From Sutterella faecalis (GTDB lineage Bacteria > Pseudomonadota > Gammaproteobacteria > Burkholderiales > Burkholderiaceae_F): DNA of 64,000 nt. This document shows positions 24,427-33,400 of this stretch, one piece after another; the stretch's first letter is position 1; every line of letters starts with the position of its first letter. The DNA lies in the NCBI RefSeq assembly GCF_006337085.1, contig NZ_CP040882.1:1488001-1552000 (forward strand), written 5' to 3'. The notes under the pieces are model-generated. The model did not search any database, was not told where the DNA came from, and was given only the letters and a program-made list of their open reading frames with translations. A program made the position numbers and the translations under genes.

Positions 24427-27400
24427 TTAGAACGCGTAGCGGACCTGAGCGTTGAACGAGTTGTTCATGCGCTCGTCGGAACCGACGCCGAGCTTGTAGC
24501 TGAGACCGAAGCCCCAGTCGCCGTTCGTGGCGTTGATGCCGAGGGTCGCCTGCACCGGGTTCGAATCGATCACGCGGACCGAAAGATCGTCGGTGGCGGA
24601 GACGCCGTTGATGCCGAGCTTGAGGTCAGCATCCTTGTCGCCGAAGGTCGGAACGACCGAGAGGTCGAACTTCGGAGCAAGGGTCCAGCCGTTGGTTTCG
24701 AAGTCAGCCGAGAGGGCAACGCCGACAGGCATCTGGAAGATGTTCTGGTCGTCGATGTCGGTCACATAGCCGGCTTCAAAGCCGTCGGTCGAGAGCTGGG
24801 TGTAACGGAGACCCACGTGCGGAACAATGTTCACGGCGCCGGCCTTCGTGAGGACTTCACCGCGGACGCCCACCGTAAAGGCATCGGTATCCTGGGAGAA
24901 CTTCCAGGCGTGGTTGTAGCCGTTGGCCGTCACGTCGTTCGAAGCGCTCATGTAGCCGATGTCGGCCGCAACGTTCCAGATGTCGGCGAAGGTCTTCGAG
25001 GCGTAGACCGAGAAGCCGACGAGGTCGGTATCGGTAGAAGCGGCAACGCCCGTGTTCTTGCTGTCCGTATCAGCGGTGCCGATCGTGAGAGCGGCGCCGA
25101 GGACGGCATTGCAGGAGAACTGGTAGTCGAGACCGAGAACGCCCGAGTAGATGTCGGACGAGTAGCCCGCACCGTCAAAGAGCTTCTTGGCTTCGAACTT
25201 GCCGCCGTTCACGTCAGCCCAGACGTTGACGCCCTGAGCACGCTGCGTGAGGATGCTGTTGCGGGTTGCAACCGTGTCAGCCATCTGGTTGACGGCATCC
25301 ATCGTGAGCGTCTGAACGCCAGTGGTGGCGCCGAGGGAAGCAACGTCCTTAGCGATCGTGCGGAGACCCGGGATCGTGATGTCTTCACCATGGCTCATGC
25401 TGCTGTAGAGCCAGTTGTTGAAGGCCGCGGAAGAAGACTTACCGTGGTTCAGACCCTGCTCGAACATCGCGTAGGCGGCGTCAAAACCAGCAAACTCGTC
25501 AATGCCGAGCGTCTTGATTTCTTCGTCGTCCATCGCAAGGGTATAAACGCCCGTGCCAGAGCCAGCAGCATCAGTCACCTGGCGGAAGCTCATCAGGATG
25601 TCGCCATCGAAGACGAACTGATCGCCCGTATCGAGGTTAGTCGTCGTGAGGTTGAGCTTGTCGCCGTTGACGGTGTTCGCCACATAAACCGTGCCGTTGA
25701 TCGCCACAGAGTTGGCGGCAAAGATCTTGTCATTGCCTTCCGTATCGACGGTGTCCGCATCAATGATGAGCAGAGCGTCGCCATCAACGTTCACGCCGGT
25801 ACCGTTTGTAGCGGACTCAGCACCCGTAGCAAGCACATTGCCCTCAACCGGGGTATAGGTGGTCGCAGAACCGGAAACCGTCTTGCCGCCGTTCACATAG
25901 ACCACGGAATTGACCGCATTCCAGGGAGCGGTTTCTTCATCGGTATCGGCAAGGACGAAGCCCGACTGCTTGAAAGCAGCTTCGGCTTCAGCCGCGTTCG
26001 ACGTACCCACCGCAACGAGGGAGTTGCGGCCGGCTTCAACCGTGCTGCCCGAAGCAAGCTTGCCCACAGCAACGACGGAATGCTCTTCGGAGACGCCGTT
26101 GACCCAGGCCGGATCCGCAAAGATGTAGCCAGAACCCTGGAGTTCGCCGACCGAGAGGCTGCCAGCGGCATCCTTAGCTCCGACGTTCAGAGTGCCGGTA
26201 AGGGCGAGCGTCTTGATATTCGCGACACCATTGACCGTACCACCGGACGTAACCGTAACGGTGCTCTTGTCCGCGGCAAGGGTGCCTTCAACAGTAAGGG
26301 TACCCGTAGAGATGTCGCCGTACTTAGCTTCAACAGCGGGCGTGTTACCCGAAGCTGCCTTCGGAGCAACCGTCAGGCCAACCGAGAGCGTTGCGCCATC
26401 AGCGATATTGAGCGCATCCACAGTCACGAGTGCATTGTCGGTAGCTGCGAGGTCAGCGACTTCAAGACTGCCGGAAGCAACCGAAAGCGCCGTACCGGAA
26501 GCACTCGACGAAGCCTTAACAACAGCGCCGATCTTGGCATTTTTGCCGGTAGTCGTCAGAGAGGCATCAGATTCAAGCGACATGCCCTTGATCGTGGCAT
26601 CGCCGGAGGCAGGCACAAACTTGACGAGATCGCCGCCGTTATTAAGCGTCAGGGCGGCACCGCTGCCAACCGTCACCGTCGAAGTCGCACCCGAAAGGAG
26701 CAGATTACCAAAGGAACCGGCCTTGTCGAAGGTGCCATTAACGCCTTCAACAGCCGCAGTCTTAATCTGGTCATTCGTAATGCCGGCAAGAGCACCGGAA
26801 GAGGTAACGTCAGCGAACGTGACCGTACCGCCGCTCGTCAGGGCATTCGAAATCTTGAGGGTACCGAAGTCAACCAGACCCGTAGATGCTGCGGCCTGAA
26901 CCAAGTTCTTTGCCGTCTGAACGCCAGCTTTCGTGGTCGTAGCGTCAAGGCCGCTCAGAACGAGCTTGCCGTGGTTGACAACAGAGCCGGAAGCAAACGT
27001 TGCACCGCTGGTCGGGAGAGAAGCGCCGCTGGCAGTAACCGTCAGGCCAATCGCATCTGCGGTCGTGGTGAGGACGCCGGTCTTAGCGACCGTGAAGGAG
27101 CTATCAGTCGATAGCTTCTTGCTCACCGTGAGGGAGCCGGACACATCGACCTCGCCGTTGCGGGCATCCAGGGTATTGAGCGTATAGGAAGCACCAGCGC
27201 CGACAGTCAGGTTCGACTTAGTGACCTGATTGTCGTTCTTACGGAACACCAGCTGATCGGCCGTATAGGTACCGCTCTTCACAACGAGCGTACCAGTCGA
27301 ATAAACATCCTTACCCGAAACCTTGGACACCAGACCAAGCTGAATCTTGGCATTGTCATAGGCTTTGCCATTGAGCGTAACAGCGCCGCCGTCAAGCGTC

Positions 27401-29208
27401 AGCGTCGTGTCGCCGGCAATCAGCGTCTGGTCATAAACCGGAGTCGTTGCATTGGGCGTGCTCTGGGAATTGAGTTCCGTCAGATTGAACGTACCGCCTT
27501 CAGAGACGATCGTGTTCTTGGCAAAATATTCATTCTCACCAATCTTCGTGCTGAGAACGCCGCCGTCAGCAACCGTAACCGTCACGCCGGAAATCTTGCC
27601 GTACGTGTTCACAGCCTTGCCCGAGACATCCTTCGTGACGAAGTTGTCGAGCTTGCCGTTCACGAGGACGTTACCAGCGCCGGGGGCTGCAACAGCGATC
27701 GAGCCCGTATTCACGAGCGCGCCGCCCTTGGCGACAACAAGGCTGCCTCCGGAAGCCTGATCATTAGCGGTTCCGAGCGTGATCACGCCAGAGTTGGCAC
27801 CTTCAGTGCCCGTCACCGTCAGCTTCGCATTTGCCGCAACAGTGGTAGCACCAGCGTTGGCGAGATTGTTGGTCGTGACCGAACCGGACGTGACATTGAA
27901 CTGCCCTGCCTCCTTGGTAACAGAACCTGAAGCATCCTTCGTTTCCGCAGCGGTGGAGAGCGTCCCCTCAATCTTGAGAACGCCTGCGCCGGTCTTATCC
28001 AGTTTGGTGGTCTGATCGACAACGACATCCTTGCGAACCGTTGCAGCGCCGGAAGTGGATTCCACATTGATGACGCCGTAGCCCGCAGTCGTGAGGCCCT
28101 TGCCGATAGCCGTGCCAGAAGCACCGCCATCCTTATCCGTATAAGCAAGCGTCGTCACCTTGATGCCGTCAACAACGAACTTGCCGTTCGCGCTGACATT
28201 CACCGTCGTGCCGGCGCCGCTCTGATCAGCGGTACCGGTCACTTCCAGAACATCGTTAATAGTGACCGAAGCGCCCGATTCCACATCCAGAACAGAACCA
28301 CTTGCAAGAGTGGCGCCGGAGACTGCTGCACCGCTGTCTTGGTTATTCGCCGCAACCTGCACTTGAGTATTGCGCGAGCCAAAGCCAGTAGCCAACGTCA
28401 GCGCAGCACCAGACTGAGCAGTGATCGTGCCGGTGAACCATTCGGTCGAGCCGTTGATGGTCACGTCGCCGCCGACCTTGATCGCGCCGTTGTTATAGGA
28501 GGCGATGGAGTCAAGACCAGCCGTTTCAGCAGCACCGGCATTACCGATCGTCAGGGACGAACCCTTGTCCGCAGAGAGCGTGAGGGTCGAACCATCCTTG
28601 ACATAGGCAAAGCCGCCCATGTCTTCGTATTTGGTATAGCCGGAACCTGCCTTGTTGCCGGCGTAGACGACATCCTGATGACCGGAGACATTGAAGGTCA
28701 CTTCAGAGCTGTTCTGAAGAACCACAGCACCACCATGTCCCTGAGCCGTATTGCCGGAAACTTGAGCGTTGTTGAAGTGAATCTTGCTATTGTAAACGGC
28801 AAGCGCACCGCCCTGGCCGTAAGCCCCGGCGGTATCAGTAACGCTGGTGTACGCCGTGTTGTTGTTGAACTTAGCGCCATCAACAGAGAGCACAGCGCCG
28901 GAAGCACCGCTGACGCCGTTAACGATCACAGCGCCATAGTTCTTGCCGCCAAAGTTCGTTTCCTTATTAATCGTCAGGTTCTCGTAGCCCTTGGCGAGAA
29001 CGGTAGCTACGTTCTCGGTCTGATCGTTAACCAATGTAGACGTGACATCAGCCGCCATCGCCGTCCCGGCGACACCAGCCATCACAGCAGCCACAGCAGC
29101 CGCAACGACTGTCTTCGTGCCCTTGGCCTGGACGCTCGATGTGATCTCGTTGGCCACCATCAGGGCGCCGCGCGCCTTGTTGAAGACCACCTTGAAATTG
29201 GAATTCAT
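24427..29208 (-). CDS. large autotransporter adhesin with extended signal peptide
   Basis: A 1593-residue type V secretion protein. The start is the ATG at 29208 (GGAG nine bases upstream), giving MNSNFKVVFNKARGALMVA, an extended signal peptide region. A hydrophobic core follows (VVAAAVAAVMAGVAGTAMA), with likely cleavage before ADVTS. The passenger (about 55-1300) is a long series of Gly/Ser/Thr/Val-rich beta-helix turns such as NGAIKVGGDVTINGS, with almost no Cys. The last 280 or so residues are an autotransporter barrel (GVNVWADVNGGKFEAKK onward) ending in the classic Phe (NAQVRYAF). The likely role is adhesion or surface interaction; no protease triad was recognised. Its upstream region carries an 11-base G-tract. 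The opposite strand has long open frames that are shadows. Confidence 0.9.
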   Translation of the reverse strand: MNSNFKVVFNKARGALMVANEITSSVQAKGTKTVVAAAVAAVMAGVAGTAMAADVTSTLVNDQTENVATVLAKGYENLTINKETNFGGKNYGAVIVNGVSGASGAVLSVDGAKFNNNTAYTSVTDTAGAYGQGGALAVYNSKIHFNNAQVSGNTAQGHGGAVVLQNSSEVTFNVSGHQDVVYAGNKAGSGYTKYEDMGGFAYVKDGSTLTLSADKGSSLTIGNAGAAETAGLDSIASYNNGAIKVGGDVTINGSTEWFTGTITAQSGAALTLATGFGSRNTQVQVAANNQDSGAAVSGATLASGSVLDVESGASVTINDVLEVTGTADQSGAGTTVNVSANGKFVVDGIKVTTLAYTDKDGGASGTAIGKGLTTAGYGVINVESTSGAATVRKDVVVDQTTKLDKTGAGVLKIEGTLSTAAETKDASGSVTKEAGQFNVTSGSVTTNNLANAGATTVAANAKLTVTGTEGANSGVITLGTANDQASGGSLVVAKGGALVNTGSIAVAAPGAGNVLVNGKLDNFVTKDVSGKAVNTYGKISGVTVTVADGGVLSTKIGENEYFAKNTIVSEGGTFNLTELNSQSTPNATTPVYDQTLIAGDTTLTLDGGAVTLNGKAYDNAKIQLGLVSKVSGKDVYSTGTLVVKSGTYTADQLVFRKNDNQVTKSNLTVGAGASYTLNTLDARNGEVDVSGSLTVSKKLSTDSSFTVAKTGVLTTTADAIGLTVTASGASLPTSGATFASGSVVNHGKLVLSGLDATTTKAGVQTAKNLVQAAASTGLVDFGTLKISNALTSGGTVTFADVTSSGALAGITNDQIKTAAVEGVNGTFDKAGSFGNLLLSGATSTVTVGSGAALTLNNGGDLVKFVPASGDATIKGMSLESDASLTTTGKNAKIGAVVKASSSASGTALSVASGSLEVADLAATDNALVTVDALNIADGATLSVGLTVAPKAASGNTPAVEAKYGDISTGTLTVEGTLAADKSTVTVTSGGTVNGVANIKTLALTGTLNVGAKDAAGSLSVGELQGSGYIFADPAWVNGVSEEHSVVAVGKLASGSTVEAGRNSLVAVGTSNAAEAEAAFKQSGFVLADTDEETAPWNAVNSVVYVNGGKTVSGSATTYTPVEGNVLATGAESATNGTGVNVDGDALLIIDADTVDTEGNDKIFAANSVAINGTVYVANTVNGDKLNLTTTNLDTGDQFVFDGDILMSFRQVTDAAGSGTGVYTLAMDDEEIKTLGIDEFAGFDAAYAMFEQGLNHGKSSSAAFNNWLYSSMSHGEDITIPGLRTIAKDVASLGATTGVQTLTMDAVNQMADTVATRNSILTQRAQGVNVWADVNGGKFEAKKLFDGAGYSSDIYSGVLGLDYQFSCNAVLGAALTIGTADTDSKNTGVAASTDTDLVGFSVYASKTFADIWNVAADIGYMSASNDVTANGYNHAWKFSQDTDAFTVGVRGEVLTKAGAVNIVPHVGLRYTQLSTDGFEAGYVTDIDDQNIFQMPVGVALSADFETNGWTLAPKFDLSVVPTFGDKDADLKLGINGVSATDDLSVRVIDSNPVQATLGINATNGDWGFGLSYKLGVGSDERMNNSFNAQVRYAF

Positions 29209-29709
29209 TCCGAAATACTCCAAGTGAAAAATTTTTCTGCCGCTTTGCTGCAGTGGGAGGCAGCAAAGCGGCCGCATGCCTTTTGGAAGGCACTGCAACA
29301 GCTTAGAGTTATGCTTTTTCGGGGGGGGGGGTTAACCCTAATGCATAGAAATTTAAAGGTGATATCTTTTAATTTCAGGTTTATATGTATGTGTAGGGTA
29401 TTCCCTTGTTGTTGCTGGCAACAAACGTAAAGCAACGCCTCCGGCGGCAGGGTAAAAAAAATCGACCGCTCTGGAGATGGCTCCTGCCAAGAGGATCCTT
29501 CTGCACGGACCTCTTCGCTCCCCAAAAGATAAGGATCGATGTATGCCCGAGGCTGAAGCCCAAACTCGCCCAACGTCCGGAACCGATCGTCTGAGTCTAA
29601 TGCCAGGCGCTCCATCTCTCTCCGATAGAATCCTCAAAAACCGTGAAAGTCTTCCGAGAGCGGCCTTACGGAAGCCTTCCCCTGCGTCATTACTGGATTG
29701 GGCCCCATC
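29209..29709. other. intergenic region between divergent autotransporter and lysR-type genes
   Basis: About 500 bases. It contains the G11 tract (29321-29331), the shared GGTTAACCCTAAT motif (29329-29342), AT-rich DNA at 29341-29400 and a small perfect hairpin, TTGTTG-CTGG-CAACAA (29407-29422). Short open frames here have no ribosome sites and no recognisable products. Confidence 0.6.
29321..29343 (-). promoter_or_regulatory. G11 homopolymer next to shared AGGGTTAAC motif, possible phase-variable promoter
   Basis: Eleven consecutive G on the plus strand (29321-29331) adjoin GTTAACCCTAAT. On the minus strand this reads ATTAGGGTTAAC followed by the C-tract and GAAAAAGCATAAC, ending about 110 bases before the ATG at 29208. 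If TTAACC were a -35 and CATAAC a -10, the tract would fill a 17-base spacer, so slippage would change promoter strength. The promoter assignment is speculative; the tract itself is seen directly. Confidence 0.45.
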
Positions 29710-30612
29710 ATGGAAAGCATCCGCAGCCTGCGCTACTTCATCACCGTCGCCGAGGAAGAAAGCTATACCCGGGCGGCAAAGCTCCTCGGCGTCGCCCAGC
29801 CCACGCTCTCAAAGCAATTGAAGGAGCTTGAGTCCGAGTTCGGTCATGCGCTCTTTGCGCGCACCACCCGGAGCGTTTCGCTCACGCCCCGGGGAGAGCG
29901 CCTTTACGAGCGCGCGAAAAACATCGTGGCGCTCTACGATCAGGCGCGGCGGGAAGCCGCGGCAGAGGAAGGCCTCACGGGCGACATCCGCATCACGGCC
30001 GCAGAGACGCCGGCGCTTCGAGGCCTGATTCAGGCCGTGGGGAAGCTGCAGGAGGAGGCTCCCCGCGTGCGCATTCATTTTGTGAGCGCGGATGAGGAAG
30101 CCGCACGCCACGATCTTCAGATCGGACTCTCCGACTTCGCCGTTTTCGTGGGCAACGCCGACGCCACCCACTTTGCACTGATGCCCCTTGCCCAGAACGC
30201 CCGCTGGGGGCTCCTCACCCGCCGGGACGGCCCCTTTGCATCGAAAACCGCCATTGAGCCGAAGGACCTCCTGGGGCACCCCATCATGATTTCAGAACAA
30301 TCCTGCCGCCGGAACGACCTCTCCGGATGGTTCGGGAGCGTCTGGGACGACGTGCGGATCGTCGGCTCCTATACGCTCCTCTTCAATGCCTCCCTCATGG
30401 CGCGGGAAGGCGTCGCGCATGTGCTTGCGATCGACGGCATCATCACGGACTCGGAAGCATCTCCCCTCCAATGGATTCCTCTCAGTCCGGCTGTCCACTC
30501 GAGCGTTTCCGCGGCCTGGAATCCCGCAAGACCCTTGTCGCCGGCGGCCACAAAGCTCCTCGAATACTGGCGAGAAACCGAGAATCAGCTGCGCATCGTG
30601 AGCGGTTCCTGA
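29710..30612 (+). CDS. LysR family transcriptional regulator
   Basis: 300 residues from the ATG at 29710; an upstream TTG at 29698 is less likely. The N-terminal winged helix-turn-helix is clear (MESIRSLRYFITVAEEES, then AAKLLGVAQPTLSKQLKELE). It is followed by TTRSVSLTPRGERLYERA, the linker helix and the periplasmic-binding-like effector domain (GDIRITAAETPALRGLIQAV). It lies 156 bases before an aldo/keto reductase and an MdaB-like gene on the same strand. It may regulate them, in response to quinone or electrophile stress by analogy. The spacer has AT-rich repeated half-sites (30617-30660). Confidence 0.9.
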   Translation: MESIRSLRYFITVAEEESYTRAAKLLGVAQPTLSKQLKELESEFGHALFARTTRSVSLTPRGERLYERAKNIVALYDQARREAAAEEGLTGDIRITAAETPALRGLIQAVGKLQEEAPRVRIHFVSADEEAARHDLQIGLSDFAVFVGNADATHFALMPLAQNARWGLLTRRDGPFASKTAIEPKDLLGHPIMISEQSCRRNDLSGWFGSVWDDVRIVGSYTLLFNASLMAREGVAHVLAIDGIITDSEASPLQWIPLSPAVHSSVSAAWNPARPLSPAATKLLEYWRETENQLRIVSGS

Positions 30613-30768
30613 TCTTGCTAATATATAGCTAAAAGCAATTTTTAATTATTATATATCGCTATTTGCTATTATTAATTTTCTTCTATAGACTGCCCCTTCA
30701 TCAGGAAAACGGAACTGGCCAAGCCGAATTCCTTCTCAGATTGGAATGAATTTTGAGGAGCAAGTCTC
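30613..30768 (+). promoter_or_regulatory. AT-rich control region before the reductase pair
   Basis: Two related direct repeats occur, ATATATAGCTAAAAGC (about 30620-30635) and ATATATCGCTATTTGC (about 30652-30667), in DNA much richer in A+T than its surroundings. This is a plausible LysR-type binding region. GAGGAG before the ATG at 30769 is the ribosome site. Confidence 0.4.
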
Positions 30769-31719
30769 ATGAAGGAAGCAAACGCATCTCCCGTTATGGC
30801 GGGGGCCTGGGCATGGGGTGCGGGCTTCGCGGGCGGCGACCAGGTTTTCGGCGCCGCACTCGATGCCGCAGCATTGAAGCCCGTCGTTGAAAAATCGCTC
30901 GAACTCGGGATCCGAAGCTTTGATACCGCAGCCATTTACGGGAACGGCAGTTCCGAAGCCATTCTCGGCGAGCTTCTGAAAAGCATTCCGCGCGATAGCG
31001 TCGTCATCTCAACGAAGTTCACGCCGCAGATTGCGGCCAGCGTGGAAAAGCCCGTCGAAGCCATGTTCGAGGAGAGCCTGAGAAGGCTCGGCACCGACTA
31101 CATCGATCTCTACTGGATTCACAACTCAGCGGACGTCGAGCGCTGGACGCCCCAGGTCGTGCCGCTCCTGAAAGACGGCCGCATTAAGGCGCTCGGCGTC
31201 TCCAATCACACGCTCGCCCAGGTGAAGCGCGTGATCGAGATCCTCGGCGAATCGGGCTGCCGCCTCTCGGCCGTGCAGAACCACCTGAGCCTCATGCACC
31301 GCGCCTCGCTCGATAGCGGGCTTGTCGACTTCTGCCGCGCCAACAGCATCGACTTCTATTCCTACATGGTTCTTGAACAGGGGGCGCTCACCGGACGATT
31401 CGACGCAGCGCATCCGATGCCCTCTAAAAGCGGCCGCGGCGCCTTCTACAACAGCCACTGGGAAGAAATCGCTCCGCTCATGGCGGCGATCCGGGCGATT
31501 GCCCAAAAGCATGGCGCCACGCCCTCGCAGATTGCCGCCCGGTGGGCCATCGAAAAAGGCACGATTCCGATTCTCGGGGTCACCAAGGTTCGCCACGTTG
31601 AAGAGGCGGCCGGCCTCGCTGCGCTGAAGCTTGATGCCGAAGACATGGCTCAGCTTGATCATGCCGCCGCCCATATGAAGGTCAAGACCCTTCGCGAATG
31701 GGAGACGCCCGAGGACTGA
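30769..31719 (+). CDS. aldo/keto reductase
   Basis: A 316-residue TIM-barrel NADPH-dependent carbonyl reductase. The catalytic tetrad is visible: Asp52 and Tyr57 (FDTAAIYGNG), Lys83 (VISTKF) and His118 (YWIHNS). The Rossmann-like cofactor end is GTIPILGVTKVRHVEEA. GAGGAG precedes the ATG. It is 38 bases before the MdaB-like gene and probably shares its transcript. The sequence is closest in style to the bacterial AKR groups that act on small aldehydes or methylglyoxal; the substrate cannot be stated. Confidence 0.9.
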   Translation: MKEANASPVMAGAWAWGAGFAGGDQVFGAALDAAALKPVVEKSLELGIRSFDTAAIYGNGSSEAILGELLKSIPRDSVVISTKFTPQIAASVEKPVEAMFEESLRRLGTDYIDLYWIHNSADVERWTPQVVPLLKDGRIKALGVSNHTLAQVKRVIEILGESGCRLSAVQNHLSLMHRASLDSGLVDFCRANSIDFYSYMVLEQGALTGRFDAAHPMPSKSGRGAFYNSHWEEIAPLMAAIRAIAQKHGATPSQIAARWAIEKGTIPILGVTKVRHVEEAAGLAALKLDAEDMAQLDHAAAHMKVKTLREWETPED

Positions 31720-31757
31720 CGCGCTCTCACAATGATTTTTAAAGAATGAGGAACACC

Positions 31758-32345
31758 ATGAAAACCGTACTGATTGTCAATGCCGGCATCCGCGCTCAGG
31801 GAAAGAGCGGAAAGCTTAATGAAGAAATGACGCGGCTCGCCCGCGAGGCCTTTGAAGCGGCCGGCGTGAAGACGCTTCTCACAGACCTCAATAATGAGTG
31901 GACGCTTGAAGGGGAAATTGAAAAGATCCTGGCGGCCGACCTGATTCTGGTTCAGACGCCGATCTGGGCGATGTCGACGCCCTGGCACTACACCCGCTGG
32001 CAGGACGAAGTGCTCACGCATCCGAAGGTCTGCGGCACGGACGGCAGAACGCGCACGGATCCGGATAAGAAGTATGGCTCAGGAGGCTTTCTCACCTCGA
32101 AGCGCTATTGGCTGAGCACGACATGGAATGCGCCCAAAAAGGCGCTCGACGAGCCGGGCGAATTCTTTGACGCACGAGGGATTGAAGAAGTGCTTCTTCC
32201 GCTTCACAAGCAGTTCGCGTACATGGGCGTGAAGCCGTTCCTCCCGACCTTTGCCGTGCATGACGTCTACAAGAACCCGACTGTGGAAGAGGATCTGCTT
32301 CGCTGGCAGGCGACCCTGAAGGAAGCCGTGAAGAAGCTCGCCTGA
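31758..32345 (+). CDS. NAD(P)H-dependent quinone reductase, MdaB-like flavodoxin-fold protein
   Basis: 195 residues from the ATG at 31758, chosen because AGGAA lies just upstream; another ATG at 31746 is in frame. The flavodoxin-like fold is shown by KTVLIVNAGIRAQGKSGKLN (FMN/FAD phosphate loop), LVQTPIWAMSTPWHYTRWQD and GFLTSKRYWLSTTWNAP, which are close to MdaB. The family reduces quinones by two electrons and protects against redox cycling. Context with a LysR regulator and an aldo/keto reductase supports a detoxification unit. Confidence 0.85.
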   Translation: MKTVLIVNAGIRAQGKSGKLNEEMTRLAREAFEAAGVKTLLTDLNNEWTLEGEIEKILAADLILVQTPIWAMSTPWHYTRWQDEVLTHPKVCGTDGRTRTDPDKKYGSGGFLTSKRYWLSTTWNAPKKALDEPGEFFDARGIEEVLLPLHKQFAYMGVKPFLPTFAVHDVYKNPTVEEDLLRWQATLKEAVKKLA

Positions 32346-32510
32346 CGCACAAGCGAGCAGCGATTGATGACGGGAAGGCCGTTCTTTGCCCCGGTAGACT
32401 GCTTTCCCGGTCACTTCAGCTGCGCAACTCCCAAAGATCGGTTTTCTTTTTCATCAGAGATCCCCGACGGATATCGCAGTTAATTCCGGGATCAAGACCT
32501 GTCGCTCATT

Positions 32511-32569
32511 TTGATGAAATCAAGAGTATGGTCTTAAAAAAATAAAGACCATACTCTTGATTTCATCAA
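32511..32569. repeat. 25-bp perfect inverted repeat, 9-base A-rich loop
   Basis: Arm 32511-32535 (TTGATGAAATCAAGAGTATG...) is exactly complementary to 32545-32569, with loop AAAAAAATA. It is much longer than a typical terminator stem and AT-rich. It could be a terminator for the mdaB-like transcript, or the abutted ends of a lost mobile element. Confidence 0.8.
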
Positions 32570-32711
32570 TATCCATAAATATCAATAGACATCAGAGATA
32601 TTTCCAACAGAAATCCCAGGACATTCCCTCAAGTCAGGACCTGACGCCGCAGGAAGAGTCCGGAAATACTCCGGTGCGATGCGCTTGCACCGCAATCGCA
32701 CCAACCAACCC

Positions 32712-32756
32712 AAAGAGAAGGCCGCTCCGGGATCTCCCGAAAGCGGCCTTCTCTTT
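32712..32756 (-). terminator. bidirectional terminator-like hairpin behind the isc operon
   Basis: Perfect 15-bp stem AAAGAGAAGGCCGCT (32712-32726) with its complement (32742-32756). It lies 25 bases after the iscX stop on the minus strand. The A-rich and T-rich stem ends suit termination in either direction. Confidence 0.65.
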
Positions 32757-32780
32757 TGCGTCTTTCTCCTGCAGGAAGCT

Positions 32781-32978
32781 TCAATTGCGCTCGTCGAGCC
32801 ACGCCTGAAGAATCGCTTCGAGAATCCGCTCGTTCGACTTCTCGGGATCATCCTTGAAGTCGGGAAGCTTCACGATCAGGTCGTGGAGCTTCACGAAGGA
32901 AAGCGTCAGGGGATCGAGCTCCGGATAAGCATCCGCGAGCTCTTCACCGATCATCTGAGCATCTGACCACCTGAGCAT
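32781..32978 (-). CDS. iscX: Fe-S cluster assembly protein IscX
   Basis: A small acidic protein (65 residues) that binds IscS and modulates cysteine desulfurase activity. The start is the ATG at 32978 (MLRWSDAQMIGEELADAYPE), five bases after the fdx stop. A longer frame to 33065 overlaps fdx and is rejected. DPLTLSFVKLHDLIVKLPDF and ILQAWLDER match the family, and the length equals that of E. coli IscX (66). It is the last gene of the isc operon. Confidence 0.93.
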   Translation of the reverse strand: MLRWSDAQMIGEELADAYPELDPLTLSFVKLHDLIVKLPDFKDDPEKSNERILEAILQAWLDERN

Positions 32979-32983
32979 CTCGG

Positions 32984-33322
32984 TTATTCCCGTTCGCCAA
33001 CGACGTTGCGGTTGTACTTCGGAATCTCGATCGTGATGTCCTCGTCGCCCATCTTGGCCTGGCACGAGAGGCGCGATTCCTGGCAGGCGCCCCAGGCGGT
33101 GTCGAGATGGTCGAGCTCATTGTCGGAGGGCTCGGAGAGGGAATCGTAGCCCTTGCGCACGATCACGTGGCAGGTGGCGCAGGCGCAGTTGAATTCGCAG
33201 GCGTGCGGAATCTTGACGCCGTTGGCGAGAAGCGCCTTCGCGACGGTTTCGCCCTTCTGGGCTTCAAAGGTAACGCCCTGCGGGCAGAGTTCTTCATGCG
33301 GGAGAACAGTAATCTTCGGCAT
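32984..33322 (-). CDS. fdx: ISC-type 2Fe-2S ferredoxin
   Basis: Adrenodoxin-type ferredoxin that supplies electrons during Fe-S cluster assembly, 112 residues. The cluster ligands are Cys42, Cys48 and Cys51 (ACEFNCACATCHV) and Cys87 (RLSCQAK), giving CX5CX2C...C. It lies between hscA and iscX on the minus strand. Confidence 0.95.
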   Translation of the reverse strand: MPKITVLPHEELCPQGVTFEAQKGETVAKALLANGVKIPHACEFNCACATCHVIVRKGYDSLSEPSDNELDHLDTAWGACQESRLSCQAKMGDEDITIEIPKYNRNVVGERE

Positions 33323-33400
33323 TTTTCTATTTTCCTAAAGTGATGGGGTCAGCCTCGGGAAGGGGAACGTCGGGAGGCTCAACCAAAAGATTGAAATGAA

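Larger units (their letters stand above)
32346..32780. other. gene-free stretch with a 25-bp perfect palindrome
   Basis: About 435 bases between convergent mdaB-like and iscX genes. No convincing gene is present. It contains the long palindrome at 32511-32569 and the terminator-like hairpin at 32712-32756. Confidence 0.6.

Noticed and set aside
24817..27114. 765-codon plus-strand frame opposite the large autotransporter
   Set aside because: Arg/Asn/Gly-rich antisense shadow of the repetitive passenger; no start signal or domain.
28339..29430. 363-codon plus-strand frame over the autotransporter start
   Set aside because: Antisense shadow that also crosses the G11 tract and promoter region.
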